From: Lentzea cavernae
Lineage (GTDB): Bacteria > Actinomycetota > Actinomycetes > Mycobacteriales > Pseudonocardiaceae
Assembly: GCF_014653695.1 (NCBI RefSeq)
Contig: NZ_BNAR01000012.1
Coordinates: forward strand, 186,001 to 250,000
Length of the DNA stretch: 64,000 nt
Direction: 5' to 3'
Shown here: piece by piece, positions 1 to 6,626 of the stretch
Numbering within the stretch: position 1 is the first letter of the stretch
How the letters are laid out: every line of letters starts with the position of its first letter
The notes under the pieces: model-generated
Database searches by the model: none
Told to the model about the DNA's origin: nothing
The model's input: the letters and a program-made list of their open reading frames with translations, nothing else
Translations under genes and position numbers: made by a program

Positions 1-245
1 CGGGCGTTGACCTGCTGTCTTCTCCCGTGTCGTCGATCATGACCGCCGAGGTCTTCACCTGTTCGCCGTCGGACACGGTGGACAGCCTCACGGTCGTGAT
101 GACCGAACGGCGCTTCCGTCACGTGCCCGTGCTGTCCGACGGGCAACTGGTCGGGATCGTCAGCATCGGTGACGTGGTGAAGAGCCGGATCGGCCAGCTC
201 GAACAGTCCCACGACCAGTTGCAGGCCTACATCGCCCAGGGCTGA
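1..245 (+). CDS. CBS-domain protein, 3' part only
   Basis: The frame is open from base 3 to the window edge, so the 5' part lies outside; about 80 residues are visible. They form one CBS motif: an SSIMTAEVFTCSP entry followed by RHVPVLSDGQLVGIVSIGD and a C-terminal helix (KSRIGQLEQSHDQLQAYI). CBS motifs bind adenosyl ligands and normally occur as a pair in stand-alone proteins of about 140 residues, so the partner motif should lie upstream. A GTG at 27 could be read as a start but would leave half a CBS pair, so I treat it as internal. No catalytic domain is seen. The next gene starts 27 bp downstream. Confidence 0.8.
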   Translation, partial: GVDLLSSPVSSIMTAEVFTCSPSDTVDSLTVVMTERRFRHVPVLSDGQLVGIVSIGDVVKSRIGQLEQSHDQLQAYIAQG

Positions 246-259
246 CCCACGGCCGTCAC

Positions 260-265
260 TACGCT
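260..265 (+). promoter_or_regulatory. -10 box of a probable leaderless transcript
   Basis: TACGCT lies exactly 7 nt before the GTG at 273 and there is no Shine-Dalgarno sequence. TANNNT at this distance is the usual actinobacterial leaderless signature. No convincing -35 is visible. Confidence 0.45.
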
Positions 266-272
266 GGATCGG

Positions 273-1214
273 GTGGAACCTTCTCCCGGCCAGCCCGATC
301 TCGCCCCAGAACTGGTGGAGGTCGCACCAGGGGTCCACGCCTACGTCCAGCCCGACGGGTCCTGGATGATCAACAACACCGGTGTCGTCGTCGGCTCCGA
401 CGACACGCTCCTGCTCGTCGACACCACGTCCACCGAGGCGCGCAACCGCGCGTTGCTCGCCTCGGTGGCGGCGGTGTCCTCCGCAGACCCGACCTACGTG
501 ATCAACACCCACCACCACGGCGACCACACCTTCGGCAACTGGCTCGTGCCGCCGTCCACCGTGATCGTCGGCCACGAGGCATGCCGCGAAGAGGTCCTCG
601 CCGCCGGCCTGCTGGCCGCGCAGGTCCTGACCGGCCCGGACTACGGCCACATCGAGGTCCGCCCGCCGTCACTCACCTACAGCACGTCCCTGACTCTGCA
701 CCTCGGCAAGCGCGTGGTCGAACTGCACCACCCCGGCCCGGCGCACACCCGCGGCGACACCGTGGTGTGGCTGCCGGCCGAACGCGTCCTGTTCACCGGC
801 GACCTGGTCTTCGCGGGCGGCCAGCCGTTCCTCGCCGAAGGCAGCATCCACGGCTACCTGTCCGCACTGGAGTTCCTGCGCGCGTTCGACGCCGCGGTCG
901 TCGTCCCCGGTCACGGTCCGCTACTGCGGGGCTCCGAGATCACTCGCGTCCTCGACGACCTGGTCGCCTACACGACCTATCTCTCCGAACTGGCTTCGTC
1001 CGGCCACGCCGCCGCCAAGACGCCGATGGACGTCGTCCGCGAGGCGGGGGAGTCGCGCTTCTCGTCGTGGCAGGAGTCCGAACGCCTGGTCGGCAACCTC
1101 CACCGCGCCTACCACGAACTGGACGGCAAGCCCCTCTCCGAACGCCTCGAACTCCCGCGCGTCTGGATGGACATGATGGAACTCCACGGCGGCCCCATCG
1201 CCTGCCACGCCTAG
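273..1214 (+). CDS. MBL-fold metallo-hydrolase
   Basis: A 313-residue metallo-beta-lactamase-fold hydrolase. The zinc-binding signature HHHGDH is at residues 80-85. Downstream are a histidine in HPGPAHTRGD, the bridging aspartate in FTGDLVF and the last histidine in VVPGHGP, in the order expected for this fold. The length fits the broad quinoprotein-relay/hydroxyacylglutathione-hydrolase-like branch, but the substrate cannot be read from sequence. No signal peptide, so probably cytoplasmic. The start is GTG 273, supported by the -10 box 7 nt upstream. It is convergent with the next gene, and the intervening 100 bp carries a strong palindrome. Confidence 0.85.
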   Translation: MEPSPGQPDLAPELVEVAPGVHAYVQPDGSWMINNTGVVVGSDDTLLLVDTTSTEARNRALLASVAAVSSADPTYVINTHHHGDHTFGNWLVPPSTVIVGHEACREEVLAAGLLAAQVLTGPDYGHIEVRPPSLTYSTSLTLHLGKRVVELHHPGPAHTRGDTVVWLPAERVLFTGDLVFAGGQPFLAEGSIHGYLSALEFLRAFDAAVVVPGHGPLLRGSEITRVLDDLVAYTTYLSELASSGHAAAKTPMDVVREAGESRFSSWQESERLVGNLHRAYHELDGKPLSERLELPRVWMDMMELHGGPIACHA

Positions 1215-1219
1215 CCCAA

Positions 1220-1229
1220 CCAATATATC
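1220..1229. other. CCRATATATY motif copy 1
   Basis: CCAATATATC in the convergent gap after the MBL gene. It is one of five copies of CCRATATATY in the window; see the finding. Confidence 0.5.
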
Positions 1230-1257
1230 GCTCACCCTGCCGCCGCTGACCTGCACC

Positions 1258-1303
1258 TTAGCAATGAGTCTTTGGACGACGAAGTCCAAAGACTCATTGC
1301 TAA
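1258..1303. repeat. Perfect 20-bp-arm inverted repeat
   Basis: The left arm TTAGCAATGAGTCTTTGGAC (1258-1277) is matched perfectly by its reverse complement at 1284-1303, around the 6-nt loop GACGAA. It lies between two convergent genes (ends at 1214 and 1319), so it could terminate transcription from both sides, but no T-tract follows. Two degenerate relatives occur at 49465-49514 and 49534-49580, also in a convergent gap, which points to a dispersed palindromic element rather than an ordinary terminator. Confidence 0.85.
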
Positions 1304-1318
1304 ACCAGGTTTCACGTT

Positions 1319-1864
1319 TCAGACGGACTGGCCGATGCCGGGCGGCTCGGGGACGTTCTCGGTCTTGGTGCCCGACGGCATCGCCCACATGAAGGCGCGC
1401 ATCATCGCGTACTGGAACCTCAGGCCGGCGCCGACATCGCCGGACTCCACGACCTGCTTGAGCGCGGCGAGAATGCCCTTCCAGGTCGCGTCGACCTTGT
1501 CGAGACGCTTGACGCCCTCGGGCCAACCGGAGTTACGCAGCGTGACACGCGTGCCGCCGTCGACCTCTTCCAGTTCCCACGAGACGACCGTCCACGGGTC
1601 GTCGCGCATCGTGAGTCGCTGCGTGTGGGAGAGCAGCCGCGGCGGATCGACCTCGACGACGCGGCCGACGACGAAGACCCGCTTGCCATCGGTCGACCGG
1701 TAGTACAGCGGTGCGCCCGGTTCGAGTGCGGAGTCGAGAACCGCGTCCATCATGGCGCGCTGCTTGCCGTCGAGTTTGGTGATCTCCGCCCACACCTTCT
1801 CGATGGGCGCGGCTATGACGATGCTGTGCAACAACTCGGTGCCGGGGTCAGCCAACATCCTCAT
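1319..1864 (-). CDS. SRPBCC-family protein (AHSA1-like)
   Basis: A 181-residue START/Bet v1-type ligand-binding protein. The N-terminal HSIVIAAPIEKVWAEIT strand-helix entry, the central RVVEVDPPRLLSHTQRL strand and VVSWELEEVDGGTRVTLRNSG followed by a long C-terminal helix (WKGILAALKQVVE) are typical of SRPBCC proteins related to Hsp90-activator homology proteins. The natural ligand is unknown. Its start overlaps the end of the ArsR gene by 17 bp, so the two are translationally coupled. The ArsR+SRPBCC pair is common in actinobacteria, and the regulator presumably controls this protein. Confidence 0.85.
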   Translation of the reverse strand: MRMLADPGTELLHSIVIAAPIEKVWAEITKLDGKQRAMMDAVLDSALEPGAPLYYRSTDGKRVFVVGRVVEVDPPRLLSHTQRLTMRDDPWTVVSWELEEVDGGTRVTLRNSGWPEGVKRLDKVDATWKGILAALKQVVESGDVGAGLRFQYAMMRAFMWAMPSGTKTENVPEPPGIGQSV

Positions 1865-2195
1865 CCTCCTGTTCGGCGCCCTCGACCGTGAGCTTCAGGC
1901 CGACCAGTGCCGCTGCCCAGTTCTGCTCGTAGTGCGCGACCCACCGCTGATGGATCTGCTGGATGGGCACGGGATTCAGGTGGTTGACCCGCTTCCGGCC
2001 CCGCGGCTCCACGATCACCAGATCGGCCTCGCGGAGCACACCGAGGTGCTGCATGACGACGTGCCGGCTCGTCTCCAGCACCTCGACCAACTCGCCTGTG
2101 GTGCGCGGGCCCCTGCGCAGGACGTCGAGGATCGCGCGCCTTAACGGGTTCGCGAGGGCGCGCCAGATGGCGTCGTCATCATGTGGCAACTTCAT
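1848..2195 (-). CDS. ArsR-family winged-helix repressor
   Basis: A 115-residue HTH regulator. Residues about 8-75 form the ArsR winged helix (WRALANPLRRAILDVLRRG, then TTGELVEVLETSRHVVMQHL as recognition helix, then EADLVIVEPRGRKRVNHLN as the wing). The C-terminal half (PIQQIHQRWVAHYEQNWAAAL) matches the subfamily that pairs with SRPBCC proteins. No CxC or other metal-site cysteines are present, so it probably does not sense metal. It is first in a two-gene reverse-strand operon. The upstream 150 bp (2196-2347) is AT-rich near the start (GGTGTTAAAAACCTTACG on the reverse strand) and should hold the promoter and operator. Confidence 0.85.
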   Translation of the reverse strand: MKLPHDDDAIWRALANPLRRAILDVLRRGPRTTGELVEVLETSRHVVMQHLGVLREADLVIVEPRGRKRVNHLNPVPIQQIHQRWVAHYEQNWAAALVGLKLTVEGAEQEDEDVG

Positions 2196-2347
2196 TACGT
2201 AAGGTTTTTAACACCTATGAACGCGTATGTCGAGCATCGGTCGCAAGACGTTCGCGGTCTTGCACGCGACTGACGCGAAGCATCGACACCAGGGCAGGTG
2301 AGCGACTGCTCTCGGCTGCTGCGAGGCCTCAAGGCCTATAAGTTCGA

Positions 2348-3316
2348 GTGATGCTGCACGACGTCGCTGACGCCACGCACCAATATATTAGTTTGCTCAC
2401 CGGTGACCAGCGCGAACACGCGATCCGCGCCGTCACCGACGACGACCTAAGGCACCGCTGGGCGTATACACCCGGTACACGCCCCGGACTGGCACTCGGC
2501 GATCTCGAACGAGACCAGCGCAAGGCGGTGCACGGCATGCTCGCGACCGTGCTCAGCTCACACGCCTACGCACAGGCGGCAGCGGTGATGGCGTTGGAAG
2601 ACGTGCTCGACCACCGCGAAGGCGGACACCGCGACCGCCACAACGGCGACTACTGGACAGTGCTCTTCGGAACACCCGGCGGCGACGAGCCGTGGGGATG
2701 GCGCGTCGAAGGACACCACCTGTCGGTGAACGTCGTAGTCGCCAACGGCCGCGTCTCGGCGACACCGTTCTTCCTGGGCGCCAACCCGGCCCGCGTCACC
2801 TACCGCGGACGCGTCGTAGGCCAGCCGCTGCGTCTGGAAGAAGAGCTGGCCCGCGAACTGCTCGACCGCATGGGCCCGACCGCCCGCCGCCTGGCCGTCG
2901 TCTCGGACACCGCGCCGCACGACATCCGCACCGGCAACTCTCCACGAATCAGCCCGTCCGAACCGGTCGGTGTGACGCCGGCCCAACTCGGCAAGCCCGC
3001 AGCCGGGTTGCTGGTCGACATAGTCCGCTTCTACCTCGACCGGCTCACCTACGAACTGGCCGACGAGGAGTTCGCCCAGATCGACGCGGAACGCCTGCAC
3101 TTCTCCTGGGAAGGTTCGCTGCGCCGAGGCGAGGGCCACTACTACCGCGTCCAAGGCCCGGAACTGCTCATCGAATACGACAACACGGCCAACGAGGCCA
3201 ACCACGTCCACACGGTCTGGCGTCGTCATTCAGGTGACTTCGGCGACGACCTGCTCGCCGCCCACTACGACACGTCACGGCACACTGTCGCCCGTGGAGT
3301 GGCCCAGAACGGTTGA
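2348..3316 (+). CDS. DUF3500 family protein
   Basis: A 322-residue protein of the DUF3500 family, recognised from WAYTPGTRPGLALGDL near the N-terminus, the WTVLFGTPG and WGWRVEGHHLSVN segments, and a C-terminal HYYRVQGPELLIEYDNT block rich in His and acidic residues. The biochemical function is unestablished. GTG 2348 and ATG 2351 are both possible starts; TATAAG at 2337-2342 could be the -10 box of a leaderless message, which favours the ATG. Codons 11-17 use unusually AT-rich triplets (CAA TAT ATT AGT), where one CCRATATATY copy falls. Its 3' end overlaps the endonuclease V start by 23 bp. Confidence 0.8.
   Translation: MMLHDVADATHQYISLLTGDQREHAIRAVTDDDLRHRWAYTPGTRPGLALGDLERDQRKAVHGMLATVLSSHAYAQAAAVMALEDVLDHREGGHRDRHNGDYWTVLFGTPGGDEPWGWRVEGHHLSVNVVVANGRVSATPFFLGANPARVTYRGRVVGQPLRLEEELARELLDRMGPTARRLAVVSDTAPHDIRTGNSPRISPSEPVGVTPAQLGKPAAGLLVDIVRFYLDRLTYELADEEFAQIDAERLHFSWEGSLRRGEGHYYRVQGPELLIEYDNTANEANHVHTVWRRHSGDFGDDLLAAHYDTSRHTVARGVAQNG
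2380..2389. other. CCRATATATY motif copy 2
   Basis: CCAATATATT inside the first codons of the DUF3500 gene. Like copy 1 it is followed shortly by GCTCACC. Confidence 0.5.
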
Positions 3317-3959
3317 CGACGCCGTCGCACTGCAAGAACGCCTGCGCACCCAGGTGATCACCACCAGCGCCCCTGACCTGCGCATAGACACCGTCGCAGG
3401 CCTGGACGTCGGCTACCGTAGCAATGACACAGTTGCGGGCGTCTGCGTGGTGTTCGATGCAAAGACGCTGGTCGTCCTCGACGAGGTCGTCGTCGAGGAC
3501 ACAACGGACTTCCCCTATATCGCCGGGCTCTTCGCGTTCCGCGAGATGCCCGTCCTGCTGCGTGCTCTCGATCGGGTGACCGTCGCGCCGGACCTGTTGG
3601 TCGCGGACGGTCAAGGCCTCGCGCACCCTCGCCGGTTCGGCCTGGCTTGCCATCTCGGCGTGCACACGAGCATCCCGAGCATCGGCGTCGCGAAGAACGC
3701 GATGGGCGCGTTCGAGCAGCCAGGCAACGTCCGCGGGTCGATGAGCGACCTCGTCATGGACGGCGACAACGGCGATGAGGTCGTCGGCAGGGCACTGCGA
3801 ACGCAGGACGGGGTGAAGCCCGTCTTCGTGTCGGTCGGCCACAAGATCGACCTCGACCGTGCGTGCGCCGAAGTGCTGCGCCTGGCCCCGCGCTATCGGC
3901 TGCCGGAGACGACCCGCCGCGCCGACACACTCACTCGGCAGGCTGTTTCGTCGGGGTGA
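3294..3959 (+). CDS. nfi: Endonuclease V
   Basis: Endonuclease V cleaves next to deoxyinosine and starts repair of deaminated adenine. From the GTG at 3294 the protein is 221 residues, close to the usual 220-225. Longer reading from an upstream in-frame ATG (3234) adds a non-conserved tail inside the previous gene, so I prefer 3294. Metal ligands are visible: D38 in GLDVGY, E84 in FAFREMP and D105 in ADGQGLAHPRRFGLA, plus the conserved VSVGHKIDL block. It overlaps the DUF3500 gene by 23 bp, and its 3' end overlaps the convergent LspA-like gene by 29 bp. Confidence 0.9.
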   Translation: MEWPRTVDDAVALQERLRTQVITTSAPDLRIDTVAGLDVGYRSNDTVAGVCVVFDAKTLVVLDEVVVEDTTDFPYIAGLFAFREMPVLLRALDRVTVAPDLLVADGQGLAHPRRFGLACHLGVHTSIPSIGVAKNAMGAFEQPGNVRGSMSDLVMDGDNGDEVVGRALRTQDGVKPVFVSVGHKIDLDRACAEVLRLAPRYRLPETTRRADTLTRQAVSSG

Positions 3960-4416
3960 AGCTCATCAGCACGAGCAGGATGGCACCGCCGACGAGGGCG
4001 ATGTCCGCGACGTTGCCGACGAACCAGCCGTTGTAGTCGATGAAGTCGACGACGTGCCCGCGCGCGAAGCCCGGTGGCCGGAACAGCCGGTCGAGCAGGT
4101 GCGTCGTCGCACCGCCGAGCATCAACGCGAGCGCGGCCGCTCGCAGCTTCGTCTGCGGCTGCATGCCGTACCGGGCGAGCAGCACGACCGCGACGGCGGC
4201 GACGATGGTGAAGATCCACGTGGACCCCGCGCCGATCGAGAACGCGGCGCCGGGGTTGTAGAGGAGCCTGAACTGCAGGAACTCCCCGAGCACGGGAATG
4301 GGCGCGCGGCCGGTCAGCGCGCTCTCGGCCCAGAACTTCGTGGCCTGGTCCAGCAGCAGCACGAGCACGGCGATGCCCATGACGAGTGGCACGCGGCGAG
4401 AGGTGGTGGTGTCCAT
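3931..4416 (-). CDS. LspA-like signal peptidase II with altered motif
   Basis: A 161-residue four-helix membrane protein of the prolipoprotein signal peptidase (LspA) family, which removes lipoprotein signal peptides after lipidation. Visible motifs are LDQATKFW (about 22-29), YNPGAAFS (53-60), catalytic D124 in HVVDFID and D138 in VGNVAD. However, the normally GNxxDR block reads THLLDR (105-110): the conserved Asn is His106 and the Gly is Thr105. The start is ATG 4416; longer upstream reading is low-complexity. It may be a divergent functional enzyme or a paralog beside a canonical lspA elsewhere. It is the last gene of the reverse-strand run below the GH4 gene, 49 bp after the SnoaL-like gene. 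Confidence 0.7.
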   Translation of the reverse strand: MDTTTSRRVPLVMGIAVLVLLLDQATKFWAESALTGRAPIPVLGEFLQFRLLYNPGAAFSIGAGSTWIFTIVAAVAVVLLARYGMQPQTKLRAAALALMLGGATTHLLDRLFRPPGFARGHVVDFIDYNGWFVGNVADIALVGGAILLVLMSFTPTKQPAE

Positions 4417-4465
4417 TTGCGGACGAGCGTAGTTAAGAACACCACCACTCGGCATCAGACCCTCG

Positions 4466-4933
4466 TCACTCCTTGAACGCGTTGACGTCGTCGACGTCGA
4501 TCGCGGCGAGAAACTCCTCCTCCAACGTCGCCGCCCGCTCGTCCGTGTCGTAGTCGACGCAGATGCGCCACCGTCCGTCTGTGCGTCGCGAGTACGTGTG
4601 GAAGCGGCCGTAGAACGTGCGCTCGCCGCCATCCGCACGTGTCGACACGAGCTGGAAGATGCCGCGCTCGCTCGCGACGTCGTTCTCAGCGATGCGCTCG
4701 ACGAACCGGAATGAGATGCTCACCGAGCTATCGCGGTCGGCGAGCTCCGCGAACCACTTCTCCGTCTGGTCCGCGTACTCGGAGAACCCGAGCACCTGCT
4801 TCGCTGGGCCCCCGGCGCGGATCAGCGTCGACGAGTACAAGGACAGGAACGCCGGCGCGTCCAGTCGCGCGTAGGTGAGCCTGAACGGGTGCCAGATGTC
4901 GTCGTTGAGCTGCCGCAACAGGTCGGTGTCCAC
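4466..4933 (-). CDS. SnoaL/NTF2-like (DUF4440-type) protein
   Basis: About 155 residues with the cone-shaped NTF2 fold pattern: an N-terminal helix (LLRQLNDDIWHPFRLTYARL), LDAPAFLSLYS, then strands ending GRFHTYSRRTDGRWRICVDYD. Proteins of this type are small enzymes or binding proteins; no function can be assigned. I place the start at GTG 4933, just after the stop of the upstream GH4 gene (4938-4940); an ATG at 4981 would add 16 residues inside that gene. Co-directional and almost contiguous with the GH4 gene, so likely co-transcribed. Confidence 0.65.
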   Translation of the reverse strand: MDTDLLRQLNDDIWHPFRLTYARLDAPAFLSLYSSTLIRAGGPAKQVLGFSEYADQTEKWFAELADRDSSVSISFRFVERIAENDVASERGIFQLVSTRADGGERTFYGRFHTYSRRTDGRWRICVDYDTDERAATLEEEFLAAIDVDDVNAFKE

Positions 4934-4937
4934 GACC

Positions 4938-6236
4938 TCAGAAGCTAGCGCGGAAGACTCCCGACAGGAGCGGATGAGCATCGACGATCTTGCGCGCGAC
5001 GCTGACGGAGTCGACGAGCGGATGCAACGCCAGCGCCTTCACCGCGTGCGCTCGCTCGCCGCTGATGGCCGCCATGATCGTGGCGCGTTCAACGACCTTC
5101 AACGCGGTGACGAGTCCGACGCCCTCGTCCGGCACCTGGCTGACGGAGACGGGCCGCGCGCCGTTCGCATCGACCAGGCTCGGCACCTCGACGATGGCGT
5201 CGGCGTCGAGGCACGACAACGTCGTCCCGTTCGGCACGTTGAGGATCAACGTGGCTCGTTTGTCGGACGCGATGGCGTGCATCAAGTCGAGGGCGACCCG
5301 CTCGTAGCCACCACCGTCGAGGTCGTCCGCGTCGCGTTCGTCGTCGCGGGTCTCCGCCATGTAGGTCTGCTCGCGTTCGAGCCGGGTCCGTTCCCAGCTC
5401 TCCCACGAAGGCGAGGCGTAGAACTGCTTCTGCTGCTCCAGCAGGAACGCCCCGCGCGACGCACCGGACTTCACCGCCTCACGAGTGAAGTAGTAGTAGT
5501 GCAGGTACTCGTTCGGGATGGCGCCCAACGTCCTCAGCCACTCCGCGCCGAAGAGCTTGCCCTCCTCGAACGACTCGAGCCGTTCGGTGTCGGCGAGCAG
5601 GTCAGGCAGTGCGTTGCGTCCGTTCACGTGGACACCCCGCAACCAACCGAGGTGGTTGAGCCCCGCGTAGTCAAGCCACACGTCGTCGAGATCGACGCCC
5701 ACGGCCCGAGCCACCCGCTTGCCCAGGCCGACGGGGGAGTCGCAGATACCGATGACGCGGTTGTCGAGGTGCGCCGACATCGCTTCGGTGACCATGCCGG
5801 CGGGGTTCGTGAAGTTGATGACCCACGCGTCTGGTGCGTGCACTGATATACGGCGTGCGATGTCGAGTGCGACGGGGACGGTACGCAGCCCGTATGCAAT
5901 GCCGCCGGCGCCGACCGTCTCCTGTCCGAGCACACCGCATCCCGCCGCGACGCTCTCGTCGGCCGCGCGCCCGTCGAGCCCGCCGACGCGAATCGCGGAG
6001 AACACGAAGTCCGCTCCGCGCAACGCCTCGTCGAGGTCGGTCGACGTCGACACCGTCGGTGCATCCCGTACATCGGTCGCGAGCTCGGCGAGCACGCCAC
6101 CGATCGCGGTGAGCCTGGTGCCGTCGAGGTCGTGCAGCACGACCTCGGTCACGCGTCCGGGCGACCGGTCGGCGAGGAGCGCGCGGTAGACGAGCGGCAC
6201 GCGGAAGCCGCCCCCACCCAGGATGACCAGCTTCAT
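4938..6236 (-). CDS. Family 4 glycoside hydrolase (6-phospho-beta-glucosidase type)
   Basis: A 432-residue GH4 enzyme, which hydrolyses (phospho)glycosides by an NAD- and Mn-dependent redox-elimination route. It begins with a Rossmann motif (KLVILGGGGFRVP), followed by VFSAIRVGGLDGR, GVLGQETVGAGGIAYGLRT, NFTNPAGM, the metal-ligand cysteine in CDSP (about residue 168) and its histidine in LNHLGW (about 201). The GQET and CDSP pattern points to the 6-phospho-beta-glucosidase branch, but the sugar is not proven and no PTS gene lies nearby. Followed at once by a SnoaL-like gene. The ATATAC stretch near 5842 reflects a rare ATA codon here. Confidence 0.85.
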   Translation of the reverse strand: MKLVILGGGGFRVPLVYRALLADRSPGRVTEVVLHDLDGTRLTAIGGVLAELATDVRDAPTVSTSTDLDEALRGADFVFSAIRVGGLDGRAADESVAAGCGVLGQETVGAGGIAYGLRTVPVALDIARRISVHAPDAWVINFTNPAGMVTEAMSAHLDNRVIGICDSPVGLGKRVARAVGVDLDDVWLDYAGLNHLGWLRGVHVNGRNALPDLLADTERLESFEEGKLFGAEWLRTLGAIPNEYLHYYYFTREAVKSGASRGAFLLEQQKQFYASPSWESWERTRLEREQTYMAETRDDERDADDLDGGGYERVALDLMHAIASDKRATLILNVPNGTTLSCLDADAIVEVPSLVDANGARPVSVSQVPDEGVGLVTALKVVERATIMAAISGERAHAVKALALHPLVDSVSVARKIVDAHPLLSGVFRASF

Positions 6237-6626
6237 GCCTCGACCACGTCCATTCTGGCCTCTTCCGCAGTGTGAACCGCTCTGCCGATCCTACATTTTC
6301 AGATGCGGTGAACGGCGAATCGCCGAGCAGGGCGACATGAACACCAAGAGTCTCCTGGCGCGCGACCGCGGGCCAGTACGTGGAATGACGTGGACGCAGG
6401 GATCTTCGGCCATGCGCGAGACGTGAAAGCTGGCGGAGATGACGGCCCGGATCGTGTTATGGCAGATCAGACACATCCGCCGACCACGTCCGCAACTGGA
6501 GAACGACTCTGTCGCGGGATCTCCTGAAGGGTTCCGCGCACGACAGAAGCATGATAGAAAGAATGGCTTTGCATTTTCGGAATGAATTTTCCGAGAAGAC
6601 AGAATGATTGTATCACAGGGGGCAAG
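6237..6626. promoter_or_regulatory. Divergent control region with AT-rich inverted repeat
   Basis: A 390-bp gap between the GH4 gene (reverse) and the HelD gene (forward). The last 80 bp is markedly AT-rich for this genome and contains the perfect inverted repeat TCGGAA-TGAATT-TTCCGA at 6577-6594, 33 bp before the HelD start, a plausible operator. An AGGGGG Shine-Dalgarno sequence lies at about 6618. I searched for the rifamycin-associated 19-bp element known upstream of some helR genes and did not see it. Nothing else in the gap looks coding. Confidence 0.45.

Noticed and set aside
6237-6626. Rifamycin-associated element upstream of helD
   Set aside because: No match to the known 19-bp inverted repeat; only GGGGCAAGG near the start resembles part of it.
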